Positions 50,135 to 59,386 of a stretch of 64,000 nucleotides of DNA are shown here, one piece after another; positions within the stretch are counted from its first letter, which is position 1; every line of letters starts with the position of its first letter. The position numbers and the translations under genes were made by a program. The notes below the pieces were generated by a model. It was not told where the DNA came from, ran no database searches, and saw only the letters and a list, made by a program, of their open reading frames with translations. This DNA is from Orientia tsutsugamushi (lineage in GTDB: Bacteria > Pseudomonadota > Alphaproteobacteria > Rickettsiales > Rickettsiaceae), in assembly GCF_900327275.1 (NCBI RefSeq), contig NZ_LS398548.1:558001-622000 (forward strand), given 5' to 3'.

Positions 50135-50479
50135 TAATCATATTCATAAATAAAACAATTTGTCAAAATCATATTTCACTACCTAGCTCACGCGAGCAAG
50201 TAATAATCTAGAATAGAACAACTTCAATAATATAGCAAAACAATTTTTAATATATTATAACGATATGCAAAAATGTTTATAGATACTTAATTTGTTTCAT
50301 ATTATATTTTTTTATCATATTCTTTAATTACAGCAATTATAGCTACATAAAATAATTGAGAACTGAATATGATTCTTCATTAGAAATTTTCTAGTTAATA
50401 GATGATTTTTGCAAGTATTCTGAAGAAGTAATAAAAATATATGATACCAAACCCTCATAGAAAAAGCAATTTATCATAT
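50135..50479. other. Intergenic stretch upstream of glnP
   Basis: AT-rich DNA without a supported gene. A short GCTC-ACGC-GAGC hairpin lies at about 50187-50198. The promoter of glnPQ should be here but is not distinctive. Confidence 0.45.
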
Positions 50480-50600
50480 AAAATCGTAGCTACAAGGCAT
50501 GCGCAAAAACGCTTTTCCTTCCAAAGAACCGCACGAGCGAATTACTCAGCATAATGCTCAGACAATTTACCATATAAATACGTCTACGAAGATTATTAAC
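50480..50600 (-). other. Possible group II intron fragment (domain IV entry region)
   Basis: On the minus strand the sequence GAGCATTATGCTGAGTAATT is followed by CGCTCGTGCGGTTCTTTGGA. This resembles the conserved GAGCCGTATG...CGTGCGGTTC stem of bacterial group II introns that borders the reverse transcriptase frame. No reverse transcriptase frame is nearby, so it would be an isolated fragment. Confidence 0.4.
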
Positions 50601-50702
50601 CTTTTGTAATTTCTTTCCAATTTATTGAATGCTAATAGATTTTTTTGAAATTATCCTTAGTACTAATTATTACATTTGCATTTAGCATTCAACTTTTTTA
50701 AA

Positions 50703-50927
50703 GTAATAGTGAAATTCGATCAGATTAAAGAGCTAAAGGAAAGGAACATTCTCAAAGATGGTAGATATTTTGAGGAAAGCTGATAGTCTTAAGAAATCAA
50801 AAGATGGGCGTAAAAATAAGCTCAATTTGGAGGAACAGTTGCTGATGGTGTTAGAATACCTTAGAGAATACCGTACTTATTTCCATATAGGCCAGAACTA
50901 TGGGATTAGTGAAAGTTTAGCATATAA
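50703..50927 (+). mobile_element. IS5-like element, 5' fragment with internal deletion
   Basis: It starts just inside the usual 5' region (GTGAAATTCGATCAGATTAA), lacks about 30 bases coding for DEKFRRLTGVRK, and continues to GAAAGTTTAGCATATA, where an IS982-like element interrupts it. The 63-residue frame at 50758-50949 is the truncated transposase. Confidence 0.75.
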
Positions 50928-51505
50928 ACGCCAGATTAGGATAAGGTAGTTATGGTTTGTTCTTACTCTTTAAGCTTCATCTTATAATCAATAACAAAGG
51001 TGAAATAATATCAGTTAAAATTACTAAAGGCAATAAAAGCGACCTATCTATGGCTTCAGTTATTTCTGAAGGCCTATCTGGTAAATTGTTTGGTGATAAA
51101 GCTTACATATCTAAAGAGTTATTTCATCAACTATTCTCCAATGGTCTACGTTTATTTACTAATCTTCTTAAAGATATGAAAACATATTTATCAGACATAG
51201 ATGATAAGCGTTTATTATAGCTATTTACAATGAAGTTTGAGCATAGAAAAAGCGACAATAGCATCATAAGATTTACCAACATGATATTTTATATGCAAAC
51301 TTCATTGTAAATGACTATAAATAAACGTTCCTTAATTAAATCTGTCTTTAATGTACTAAAAAAAACTTATCCATTTAGAGCATACTCTACATCGCTCTCA
51401 TATTAATTCCTTTGTTCATATAATTGCTTTTCTTGCTAGTTATTCTATCTCCAAACTTTATCCCTATCTTATCTCCTCTTCTTCTTCCTTATCCTAAATT
51501 AGCGT
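50928..51505 (+). mobile_element. IS982-like element with internal deletion
   Basis: The ends are ACGCCAGATTAGGATAAGG (left) and the reverse complement of ACGCTAATTTAGGATAAGG (right, to 51505). Soon after the left end the sequence jumps into the middle of an IS982-type transposase: KLHLIINNKGEIISVKITKG then GKLFGDKAYISKELFHQLF, with the C-terminal NKRSLIKSVFNVLKK beyond a second insertion at 51216-51318. The N-terminal transposase half is gone. It is the best-preserved member of this family in the window. Confidence 0.75.
51216..51318. mobile_element. ~103-bp inverted-repeat element nested in the IS982-like copy
   Basis: The left end TATAGCTATTTACAATGAAG and right end CTTCATTGTAAATGACTATA are imperfect inverted repeats of about 28 bases. 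Removing the element joins KRLL directly to NKRSLIK in one transposase frame, so it is a clean insertion at a TA. It matches none of the other MITE families here. Confidence 0.7.
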
Positions 51506-51672
51506 AGAAAAAGATGGATATATATTAGAGTATTTATTTCCTTATTCTCCTGATTTAAATCACATTGAAAAAAGCTTTCAAGCTAAATCAAGAAGAATGA
51601 AATATCGCTGTGACGTAGTTACGCTTTTTGAAAAGTATATAATAAACTGTTTTATACTGGTTTGGCTATAGT
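51506..51672 (+). pseudogene. IS630-like transposase, C-terminal fragment with element end
   Basis: The frame reads LEYLFPYSPDLNHIEKSFQA then KSRRMKYRCDV, the end of the DDE domain of IS630-family transposases (the Y.PDLNPIE motif). It is followed by TTTTATACTGGTTTGGCTATA, the right terminal repeat seen in the MITEs at 18334 and 25272. This links those MITEs to an IS630-type parent. All upstream coding sequence is missing. Confidence 0.7.
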
Positions 51673-51748
51673 ATCTAAATTTACTGTTGACTAACGCAAT
51701 TTAAAGTTGTATTTAAGCTTCTTAAAGAAAAAAATACGAGATTATTTT

Positions 51749-53002
51749 ATGTACATAAAAACTAGACATATACTTTCTTTCTCTCAATCAGATTCAGTTG
51801 ATAATTTTGACAGCCATACAAATCTTCCAAACCTACCAGCTATTGATTTTAGTAATATTGGCATTGGGAATCCTAAGTTTGTTGCTTCTGAAGAGAGTTT
51901 ATCAGTTGCTAAGCTACCCAAAGCAGATTATGTTGCTATCGTATGGACAAACGCTGAATTTGCAGCCTTGAATCATGTTTTTTTTTCCAATAACAGCAGT
52001 ATAAAATATAGAGAAGCTGATAGTAATGCTTTTAACAATACTAACTGGCGCTTATACAAATCTGGATATCAAGATTTTATGCATGCAGTTGAGTTAAATG
52101 GGGCTGTTCTTCCTTCTAAAAAACTAGAAGCTTGGGGAAGATATGCAATATTTCAATTATCAAATGGAAAAACACTTTTATTATACAAGTCAGATATGCA
52201 TCCATCAACAGATGGGCTAATTACAAATATTAATGACGATACTGTAGCAAAAAAGTTTAATTGTGAAATAAATCAAGTGCCAACTACTGTATTAATTGAA
52301 AAAATTATTCATGAAACTTCTCCTAGTCTTATAATAACAAGCGGTACAGCTGGTGGAACTGTAATTGAAGATGTGATTGGCACTGTCAATATTACAAATC
52401 AAGCGCTATGCGAGCTTAATAAAGGTCATGGAATAAATTTTGAAAATGCTGTATATAAAGGTATTAAAATTAATAATAGCTGCTATACCTCAAAATGGAA
52501 ACCACAAATAACATCACAATTATCAAAATTCTTTACTAAAGTTCCACTCAATAATAATGAACTTGAAAAAATATACGAAAAACTAATTCGCCATGAAGTG
52601 ACTAGGCACTATGATATTTCGCAAATAAAGTTAAGCGATTTATTAAATGACTCTATTGATCCTGAATTAGCGCTTCATCCAAAGCTAAACAATCTGTGTG
52701 ATAAGAAACCAATATTGTCTACGAATACTTTTGAAGTTGCAAATACTAGTGGTAATCATAGTAAATATGCTGCTCAAGAAATGGACGATGCATTTGTAGC
52801 AGTGGTAGCTGATTATATGAAAGTTCCTTTTGGAGTAGTAAGAAATATATCAGATCCTGTATCAAATTGCATAGTTGCTAATTTATCAGGATCAGCATTA
52901 AGTGACGTACAAAAAAGTTGGTGTTCGCTAATATATAGAGTATATGGGCTGTATGCTAGTGTAAACAGCGCTCTTACTATTGCTTGTTTGCTTAGCAAGT
53001 AA
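51749..53002 (+). CDS. Nucleoside phosphorylase superfamily protein
   Basis: About 417 residues from the ATG at 51749 (a TTG 14 codons upstream is less likely). The phosphorylase/MTA-SAH nucleosidase core is visible: DYVAIVWTNAEFAAL at the start of the fold, LIITSGTAGG as the Gly-rich base-binding loop, and near the C-terminus QEMDDAFVAVVADYMKVPFG then VVRNISD, matching the EME and R.xSD nucleoside-binding motifs. The domain is much longer than the 230-280 residues of ordinary nucleosidases because of an insertion of about 100 residues. Substrate is unknown. It is intact although surrounded by dead mobile elements, so it may be under selection or recently acquired. Confidence 0.82.
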   Translation: MYIKTRHILSFSQSDSVDNFDSHTNLPNLPAIDFSNIGIGNPKFVASEESLSVAKLPKADYVAIVWTNAEFAALNHVFFSNNSSIKYREADSNAFNNTNWRLYKSGYQDFMHAVELNGAVLPSKKLEAWGRYAIFQLSNGKTLLLYKSDMHPSTDGLITNINDDTVAKKFNCEINQVPTTVLIEKIIHETSPSLIITSGTAGGTVIEDVIGTVNITNQALCELNKGHGINFENAVYKGIKINNSCYTSKWKPQITSQLSKFFTKVPLNNNELEKIYEKLIRHEVTRHYDISQIKLSDLLNDSIDPELALHPKLNNLCDKKPILSTNTFEVANTSGNHSKYAAQEMDDAFVAVVADYMKVPFGVVRNISDPVSNCIVANLSGSALSDVQKSWCSLIYRVYGLYASVNSALTIACLLSK

Positions 53003-53121
53003 CTCAAGTGTGTTAATATTTTCATAACTATTTTTTGTTAACTAGAATGTCTCTGCTATGAGGATCATAATAAGTTCTATATGCCTTCATAGTTAGAGAC
53101 ATATCGTGCATTAATTTAAAA

Positions 53122-53411
53122 TAGACTTCTTTCGAAACTAGAGAATGATGTAGAATAGTGTTATAAAGATCTGATTGGAGGTAATAACGAAATTCGATCA
53201 GATTAAAGAGTTAAAGGATGAAAAATTTCATCTATTAACAGGAGTAAGGAAGGTAACATTTTCAAAGATAGTGGATATTTTGAGGAAAGTTGATGGTCTT
53301 AAGAAATCAAAAGGCGTGAGTAAAAATAAGCTCAATTTGGAGGAACAGTTGCTGATGGCGTTAGAATACCTTAGAGAATACCGTACTACTTATTTCCATA
53401 TAGGTCAGAAG
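53122..53411 (+). mobile_element. IS5-like element, 5' fragment
   Basis: From the terminal repeat TAGACTTCTTTCGAAACTAG through the first 80 or so transposase codons (MALEYLREYR). It is then joined directly to TPR-encoding sequence at about 53411. A duplicated ACT gives an extra Thr (REYRTTYF). Confidence 0.8.
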
Positions 53412-53751
53412 ATGTAGCTATTAAGTGTAATCCAGATTGTATAGAAGCTTGTATTAATAAAGGAATTGCTTTAAGGGAATTATGACAATATCAAAAGGCA
53501 ATTGAAAATTATGATACTGCTATTCGATACAGACCAGATGATGCAGAACTTATGTTAATAAAGGAAATGCTTTAAAAAAGCTGGAAAAGCTACTAGAAGC
53601 TATAGAAAATTTTTAAGTATCGACCAGATTTTTTAGATGCTTACAATAATAAAGGAACTGCTTTATATATACTAGAACAATATCAAGATGCAATAGAGAA
53701 TTTTGATTTGGATATTAAGTATCAACCAGATTTTTCAGACGCTTACAATAA

Positions 53752-54572
53752 TAGACTTCTTTCGAAACTAGAGAATGATGTAGAATGGTGTTATAAAAAT
53801 CTAATTTGAAGTAATAATGAAATTAGATCAGATTAAAGAGTTAAAGGATGAAAAATTTCGTCGATTAACAGGAGTAAGGAAGAGGACATTTTCAAAGATG
53901 GTGGATATTTTGAGGAAAGCTGATGGTCTTAAGAAATCAAAAGGTGGACGTAAAAATAAGCTCAATTTGGAGGAACAGTTGCTGATGGTGTTAGAATACC
54001 TTAGAGAATACCGTACTTATTTCCATATAGGTCAGAACTATGGAATTAGTGAAAGTTCAGCATATAAAGCTGTAAAATGGGTAGAAGACACCCTAGTTAA
54101 ACACGCAAACTTTGCTCTTCCAGGCCGTAAAGCTTTAATGAAGAGTGATATGAATTATGAAGAGTCTTGATTGATGCTACTGAGAGTCCTATAGAAAGAC
54201 CTAAAAAAAACAAAAATTCTATTATTCAGGAAAGAAGAAAAGGCATACACTAAAAACTCAAATAGTGGTAGATAAGAAAACGCGCCAAGTAATATGTACA
54301 GATTTTTCTAACGGTAAAAAACATGACTTTAGATTATTTAAGAAATCCAAAATTCTTATCCATCCTAAGGTAAAAGTGATTACTGATACAGGATATCAAG
54401 GCATACAAAAAATTCACAATAATTCTGAATTACCAAAGAAAAAAAGCAAGAAAAATCCTTTAACTAAAAATGATAAAAAGAATAATCGGTAGATTCGCAG
54501 GAGAAAGAGTTGTAAATGAAAACGTTATTGGTGCGCTAAAACGCTTCAAAATTATTGCTAATAAATATCGAA
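53752..54572 (+). mobile_element. IS5-like element, best-preserved copy (3' end lost)
   Basis: It has a complete 5' terminal repeat (TAGACTTCTTTCGAAACTAG) inserted in the TPR gene and runs to codons for RFKIIANKYRS, where similarity to the other copies ends at about 54572. About 125 bases of unrelated sequence follow before the MITE at 54701. Confidence 0.85.
53817..54572 (+). pseudogene. IS5-like transposase, nearly full coding region
   Basis: The N-terminus is intact here (MKLDQIKELKDEKFRRLTGV), followed by the helix-turn-helix GISESSAYKAVKWVEDTLV. A two-base deletion near 54161 stops the first frame after MNYEES. The DDE residues lie in LIDATESPIERP, ITDTGYQGI and ENVIGALKRF. The shared frame break after IIQERRKGIH recurs at about 54250, and a one-base change near 54489 breaks the C-terminus. 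Confidence 0.8.
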
Positions 54573-54700
54573 GTTGAAAAAAATTTTATGCCAAACCTAT
54601 ATAAATCTTCATACTGATACTATCTGCCTTAGAAGACCAATTTTACCTATAGTACATCTTATAATCAATAATTAACGCATAGAAGCAACAAGGATAAGCA

Positions 54701-54847
54701 TTAGACCTCTTTCGAAACTGGTTAAGGTAGTTCAAAATTATTGCTGACAAATGTCGAAATAGACGTAAAAGATTAGGTCTTAGATTTAATTTGATCTCTT
54801 GCATTTATAATTTTGAACTACCTTAACCAGTTTCGAAAGAGGCCTAA
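54701..54847. mobile_element. 147-bp palindromic MITE, copy 2
   Basis: Same structure as the element at 8368-8514: 41-bp inverted ends (TTAGACCTCTTTCGAAACTG...) with one mismatch (GGCCTAA on the right). The core here is in the plus orientation of the transposase. Its right end is read in frame with the TPR fragment that follows (NYLNQFRKRPNKGIALNKL). Confidence 0.85.
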
Positions 54848-55114
54848 TAAAGGAATTGCTTTGAATAAATTGAGGCGACATCAAGAAGCAGTGGAAAGTT
54901 GTAACCTGGCTATCAAATATGATTCTGATAATGTGTACGCATACCAGTTAGCAAATGAACTTGCAAAAAAAATTAAAAAAAGCAATCTCAGCATCATAAT
55001 GGATGTGTGTAGTATAGTTCTCAAGTATCTCTCTTTTGCTGGCCATGATATTTTTTAGCATAAAATATTGCTTTTTCAACTCTATCAAGATCAATTTTGG
55101 TGTTAAATCTTACA

Positions 55115-55443
55115 TTAGACCTCTTTCGAAACTGGTTAACATAGTTCAAAATTATAAATGCCAGAGGTCAAATTAAATCTAAGACAGAATCTTTTACATC
55201 TATTTCGATATTTATCGGCATTTATCGGCAATAATTTTGAACCGTTTTAGCATACAAATAACGTTTTCATTCACAACTCTTTCTCCTGCTAATCTAAGGT
55301 TATTCTTTTTATCATTTTTAGTTAAAGGTTTTTTCTTGCTTTTTTCCTTGGTAATTCAGAATTATTGTGAATTTTTTGTATATCTTGATATCCTGTATCA
55401 GTAATCGCTTTAACCTTAGGATGAATAAGAATTTTGGATTCCT
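55115..55443 (-). mobile_element. IS5-like element, 3' fragment
   Basis: The minus strand carries codons from about KESKILIHPKVKAITDTGYQ to the 3' terminal repeat at 55115 (TTAGACCTCTTTCGAAACTG). A short internal duplication (CATTTATCGG twice) lies near 55209-55222. It truncates the pseudogene beginning at 55754. Confidence 0.8.
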
Positions 55444-55754
55444 TCTTTTAATGTTTTGACTTCACTTGGTATTTCTTCTATCCATTTCGCTCTCAAGTCT
55501 ACAGCTTGTTCTATTCTAGAAATCGCTTCTCTTGACTCATGATTTTCCGTAAAAGTTATAGATTCTTTCGTTTTACCACTTTCAGATAAAAAATACGAAA
55601 CAAGCATTATTGTGATGCTTATAAAAATTAAGGCAATTACTAGCTTTCAGCGAATAATACTCGTTAGTTCTGATAATTTGCTATTAGACCTAACATCAGA
55701 TTCAGCATTTGGTTTGTTATTTAGCTCTAAATCTTCTTTAACACTGATTTTCAT
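55444..55754 (-). pseudogene. Single-helix membrane protein fragment, truncated
   Basis: From the ATG at 55754: MKISVKEDLELNNKPNAESD, a TGA after ELTSIIR, then a membrane helix (LVIALIFISITIMLVSYFLS) and a polar helix (SRIEQAVDLRAKWIEEI) before the IS5-like fragment cuts it off. The layout (short cytoplasmic start, one helix, charged coiled stretch) resembles the start of TraB-type conjugation proteins, but I cannot confirm this. Confidence 0.55.
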
Positions 55755-55810
55755 ATGTTCTTAGAATACTACTTATATCGGCATAGATTTAATTTAAGTA
55801 TGATAATTAG

Positions 55811-55839
55811 TTGACTAATTTTGAATATAGTATCATAAT
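55811..55839 (+). promoter_or_regulatory. rnpB promoter
   Basis: TTGACT and CATAAT are separated by exactly 17 bases, and six bases further is position 55846, the predicted 5' end of RNase P RNA. The geometry fits a sigma-70 promoter. Confidence 0.65.
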
Positions 55840-55845
55840 TATTAT

Positions 55846-56226
55846 GTTGATAGCTGTATGGCTACACAAAATTTATAGATTTGTGAGGAAAGTCCGAGCT
55901 CCATAAAAGCATAGTGCTGGGTAACGCCCAGCAGAAGTAATTCTAGGGAAAGTACCACAGAGAATATACCGCCAAATAAATTAATTTGGTAAGGGTGAAA
56001 AGGTGAGGTAAGAGCTTACCGGTAGTTTAGTAATAAATTACGCATGGTAAACCCCACTAGGAGCAAGACCAAATAGAAGCAACATAACTAATAAGTTAGA
56101 AGGCGTTTTTATCTAGTTGCTTGGGTAGGTCGCTTGAGGTAAATAGTAATATTTATCCCAGATAAATAGCCGTAATTAATATATTAATTAATATATTTTA
56201 CAGAACTCGGCTTATAGGCTATCAAT
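55846..56226 (+). ncRNA. rnpB: RNase P RNA
   Basis: The catalytic RNA that trims tRNA 5' leaders. Class A landmarks are visible in order: the closing helix (GTTGATAGC with GGCTATCAA), GAGGAAAGTCCGAGCTCC, the AGGGTGAAAAGGTGAGGTAA region with GAGCTTACCGG, AAACCCCACTAGGAGCAAGA with CCAAATAG, and the 3' ACAGAACTCGGCTTATAGGC. The AT-only segment TTAATATATTAATTAATATA near 56176 is an expanded variable helix. The length of about 380 nt is normal. Confidence 0.95.
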
Positions 56227-56249
56227 ACAATTTAGATTATGTAAAATAC

Positions 56250-56918
56250 ATGAGAAAAGTATATTATTATCCTTTATGTCCTTTTTCAAGACAACTGCGA
56301 ATTATATTAAAAGAAGTAGATTCAGTATTTACTTTGATAAAGGAGGAATTTTGGTTAAAGAAAAAAGAATTTATTACTCTTAACCCAAATGGCAAGTTGC
56401 CTGTGTTAATTGAGACATCAGGATTAGTAGTATATGATATTTTTACTATTATTGAATATCTAAGGGAAATTGACCCAAACTTTCATTTTATATGCAATGA
56501 GCCAGAAAAAAATGTCGCAATTAGAAAGCTGTTTACTTGGTTTAATGATAAATTTTATCATGAAGTCACAAAAATAATATTAGATGAAAAATTAATTAAA
56601 TTTTTAAAAAATTACGGTTCACCAAGATCTGATTTGTTAAAAATAGCTAAAACAAGTCAAAAAGTTCATTTTAATTTTATTACCAATCTTTTACAATCAA
56701 ATTCATATTTAGCCGGAGATCAAGTAACTATTGCAGATATTGCTGCAGCTAGTCATATCTCAGTAATTGATTATTTTAACGAAGTTATTTGGGATTATTA
56801 TCCCAGCGTTAAAAACTGGTATGTATTGATAAAGTCTAGGCCTAGTTTTAAGCCTTTATTACAAGATTATACCCCTGGTTTTTTTCCGCCTAAATATTAT
56901 GCTGAACTAGATTTTTAA
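56250..56918 (+). CDS. Glutathione S-transferase family protein
   Basis: 222 residues. The thioredoxin-like N-terminal domain opens VYYYPLCPFSRQLRIILKEV and contains the glutathione-site cis-Pro segment NGKLPVLIETSGLVVYDIFT. The helical C-terminal domain has the N-capping box AGDQVTIADIAAASHISVID. The Cys in CPFS and its absence of a preceding catalytic Tyr/Ser pair leave open a GST, a SspA-like or a thiol-reductase role. It starts 23 bases after rnpB and may be transcribed with it. Confidence 0.87.
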   Translation: MRKVYYYPLCPFSRQLRIILKEVDSVFTLIKEEFWLKKKEFITLNPNGKLPVLIETSGLVVYDIFTIIEYLREIDPNFHFICNEPEKNVAIRKLFTWFNDKFYHEVTKIILDEKLIKFLKNYGSPRSDLLKIAKTSQKVHFNFITNLLQSNSYLAGDQVTIADIAAASHISVIDYFNEVIWDYYPSVKNWYVLIKSRPSFKPLLQDYTPGFFPPKYYAELDF

Positions 56919-57012
56919 GTTAAGTATATAGTATTAATCACACATATCTAAATTGTGCTAAATTAATGTAATTTGCCAAAGATATATAGCTTAATTTGCT
57001 AAGGTAGTTATA

Positions 57013-57159
57013 ATAGATATCTTTCGAAACTGGTTAAGGTAGTTCAAAATTATAAATGCAAGAGATCAAATTAAATCTAAGACCTAATCTTTTACGTCTA
57101 TTTCGACATTTGTCAGCAATAATTTTGAACTACCTTAACCAGTTTCGAAAGAGGTCTAA
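57013..57159. mobile_element. 147-bp palindromic MITE, copy 3
   Basis: It matches copies at 8368 and 54701 end to end, with two changed bases at the left tip (TAGATATC for TAGACCTC). The core is in the minus orientation. Confidence 0.85.
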
Positions 57160-57271
57160 TGTAGATGTTTCGTTTTATAATAATTGTTTAATAGTAGTTT
57201 GGCTATATAATAATTTACAGCCTCTAATTTCTATTAGAAACTCAGCTATAACTGCTTTATGAAAACTTATA

Positions 57272-57418
57272 TTATACCTCTTTCGAAACTGGTTAACGTA
57301 GTTCAAAATTATTACTGATAAATATCCAAATAGACGTAAAAGATTCGGTTTTTGATTTAATTTGATCTCTGGCATTTATAATTTTGAACTACGTTAACCA
57401 GTTTCGAAAGAGGTCTAT
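57272..57418. mobile_element. 147-bp palindromic MITE, copy 4
   Basis: The same family in the opposite core orientation to copy 3, 112 bases away. It shows TTAACGTAGTTC in both arms where other copies have TTAAGGTAGTTC. Because the arms share this variant, they have been kept identical. The 57160-57271 and 57419-57612 flanks hold no gene. Confidence 0.85.
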
Positions 57419-57612
57419 TATCTATATTAATGTTTGTCTAGTAGTTAAGTCTTGGGTCAACATAGCCTATGCGTAAACATCAAAAATATTTTTATTGCAA
57501 TTGCTTTTAAATAAAAAAAGAAGCAATAACCTGCCAATTACAAAGGCCAGCTATCGTACTATGAATATTCTACTACTTTTTGTAAAATGATAGGATATTA
57601 TGACACTTTAGT

Positions 57613-58089
57613 TTAGAAATTTGTTCGTACATTGAAACTAATTTTTTCTAATAAAGAGTTAACAAAGCCAATTTCACTTTCTTTAACAAAATCATTAGCT
57701 ATATTTGTAAACTCATTGATTACGACTTTATATGGAGTGCTAGTAAAAAATTTTAATTCACAAGTGGCAACACGTAAGATTGATAATAGAATTAAATGTA
57801 GGTCTTTAATTTGCCAATTGTCTGCAAGATAAGATGAAATTATCATGTCAATGGTTTCTAAGTTGTCTATAGTTTCATTCACTAACTTTGTTAGATAATT
57901 TGTCCTTAGCTTAAAGCAAGGTATAGCAGAATCTAATTCAAGATCTTCTAAAGAACTTTTATCTTTATAATATGTAATAATAAAATCTATTATAGAATCT
58001 ATTGTAGGCTCTGAGCCCAAAATTTGATAACTATAAACTCCTTGAATACTTGCAATTCTAGTTATAGTCTTAGTATTAATCTTAATCAT
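57613..58089 (-). CDS. nusB: Transcription antitermination factor NusB
   Basis: About 158 residues from the ATG at 58089 (a TTG four codons upstream is possible). NusB family segments are RIASIQGVYSYQILG at the start and ILRVATCELKFFTSTPYKVV then INEFTNIANDFVKE, with the ending GFVNSLLEKI. With NusE it binds boxA in rRNA transcripts. Last gene of a minus-strand run, 23 bases after hisS. Confidence 0.92.
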   Translation of the reverse strand: MIKINTKTITRIASIQGVYSYQILGSEPTIDSIIDFIITYYKDKSSLEDLELDSAIPCFKLRTNYLTKLVNETIDNLETIDMIISSYLADNWQIKDLHLILLSILRVATCELKFFTSTPYKVVINEFTNIANDFVKESEIGFVNSLLEKISFNVRTNF

Positions 58090-58112
58090 ATAATAGAGCA
58101 ACCAATTTGATA

Positions 58113-59384
58113 TTAAGAGCAGTTATTTTGCAAATAGCTAAGTAGTTCATTATGTATTATTACACATTCATTACTAGTATCTAAGTCTTTGATTCTATAA
58201 CTTTGTTCTCGCACTTCGATTGCTCCAATAAATATCACCTTACTTGCCTTAATGTAATTAGCTCGATTTAATCTTTTTGAAATGCTGTCCTGCAAATCAA
58301 TTACAGTTGTAATATTATTATTTCTTAATTTTTGCAGCAACATAATACCATGTTGGTGATGTTCCTCATCTACTGGTATAATAACTATAGGTCTTACATC
58401 CACTGGAGTATAATTAGTTAAAAGTGCTAATCTTTCTATTCCAGCAGCAAAACCGATAGCAGGCAACGTTTTTTTGCCACTTGCTAATTTACCTCCCATT
58501 TGTTCGAATAGTCCATCATATCTCCCTCCTCCCAAAACAGTAGATTGAGCGCCAATTTGAGTTGATACATACTCAAAAACTGTATGACAGTAATAATCTA
58601 ACCCGCGCACTAAATTAGCATTTACAGTATATTTAATACCACAAAATTCTAAATATTCTAGCACTTTATCAAAGTAACATCTAGCTTTAATAGTGTAATA
58701 ATCATGTATGCTAGGCGCTGAAGCAGATATTTTTTTATCCTGCAAATTTTTAGAATCTAAAATTCGTAGTGGATTTTCAATAAGACGACTTTGACTATCT
58801 TGCGATAATTCAGTTCTGTATTTACTAAAATACTCAACCAAAGCTTGTTGATATTTTGCTCTTGATTCCATGCAGCCAAGTGAATTTATTTCTAAGTTCA
58901 CTTTATCAACTAAATTTAATGTTTTTAATATATCATGAGCTAGCAACACTATTTCTGCATCACTGAATGGAGAATCGTCACCAATACACTCCAAATTAAT
59001 TTGGTGAAATTGACGCTGTCTACCAGCTTGAGGATTATCATATCTAAATGCTGGTCCTGATGAAAAAAATTTTAATGGTAGTTTTTTATTTTGTAGATTA
59101 TTATAAATAACTGCCCGCATAATACTTGCAGTAAACTCTGGCCTTAAACTAACACTACGATTTCCTTTATCAAGAAAAACATACATCTCTTTACTAAGAA
59201 CATCTGAGTCTTTGCCTAAAGTACGATTAAATATTTCTGTGTATTCTATGATTGGAGTAGATATAGGTTGAAACCCATATAACTTACTTAAATTCCTAGA
59301 AACGCTAACAATATAGTCATGTTTTCCAAATTCTTCAGGTAGTAAATCTTTGCTACCTTTAACTGGCTGCAATTTGATTGACAT
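58113..59384 (-). CDS. hisS: Histidyl-tRNA synthetase
   Basis: 423 residues. Class II motif 2 lies in FFSSGPAFRYDNPQAGRQRQ, followed by FHQINLECIG. The histidine-specific motif is LVRGLDYYCHTVFEY, and motif 3 is IGFAAGIERLALL. The C-terminal anticodon-binding domain is present. It starts two bases after mlaD, so translation is probably coupled. Confidence 0.97.
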   Translation of the reverse strand: MSIKLQPVKGSKDLLPEEFGKHDYIVSVSRNLSKLYGFQPISTPIIEYTEIFNRTLGKDSDVLSKEMYVFLDKGNRSVSLRPEFTASIMRAVIYNNLQNKKLPLKFFSSGPAFRYDNPQAGRQRQFHQINLECIGDDSPFSDAEIVLLAHDILKTLNLVDKVNLEINSLGCMESRAKYQQALVEYFSKYRTELSQDSQSRLIENPLRILDSKNLQDKKISASAPSIHDYYTIKARCYFDKVLEYLEFCGIKYTVNANLVRGLDYYCHTVFEYVSTQIGAQSTVLGGGRYDGLFEQMGGKLASGKKTLPAIGFAAGIERLALLTNYTPVDVRPIVIIPVDEEHHQHGIMLLQKLRNNNITTVIDLQDSISKRLNRANYIKASKVIFIGAIEVREQSYRIKDLDTSNECVIIHNELLSYLQNNCS

Positions 59385-59386
59385 TT

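Larger units (their letters stand above)
53412..55058 (+). pseudogene. TPR-repeat gene, broken by IS and MITE insertion
   Basis: Three pieces together encode tetratricopeptide repeats: KCNPDCIEACINKGIALREL, ALYILEQYQDAIENFDLDIK up to 53751, and after two mobile elements NKGIALNKLRRHQEAVESCN then LAIKYDSDNVYAYQLANELA to a stop at 55058. The first piece carries a TGA and frame breaks. The IS5-like copy and MITE between 53752 and 54847 separate what was one continuous repeat unit (DAYNN/NKGIALNKL). TPR proteins are a large family in Orientia; this one is dead. Confidence 0.75.

Noticed and set aside
57056-57375. Two short frames across the paired MITEs
   Set aside because: Both arise from the MITE arms and cores; no independent coding evidence.
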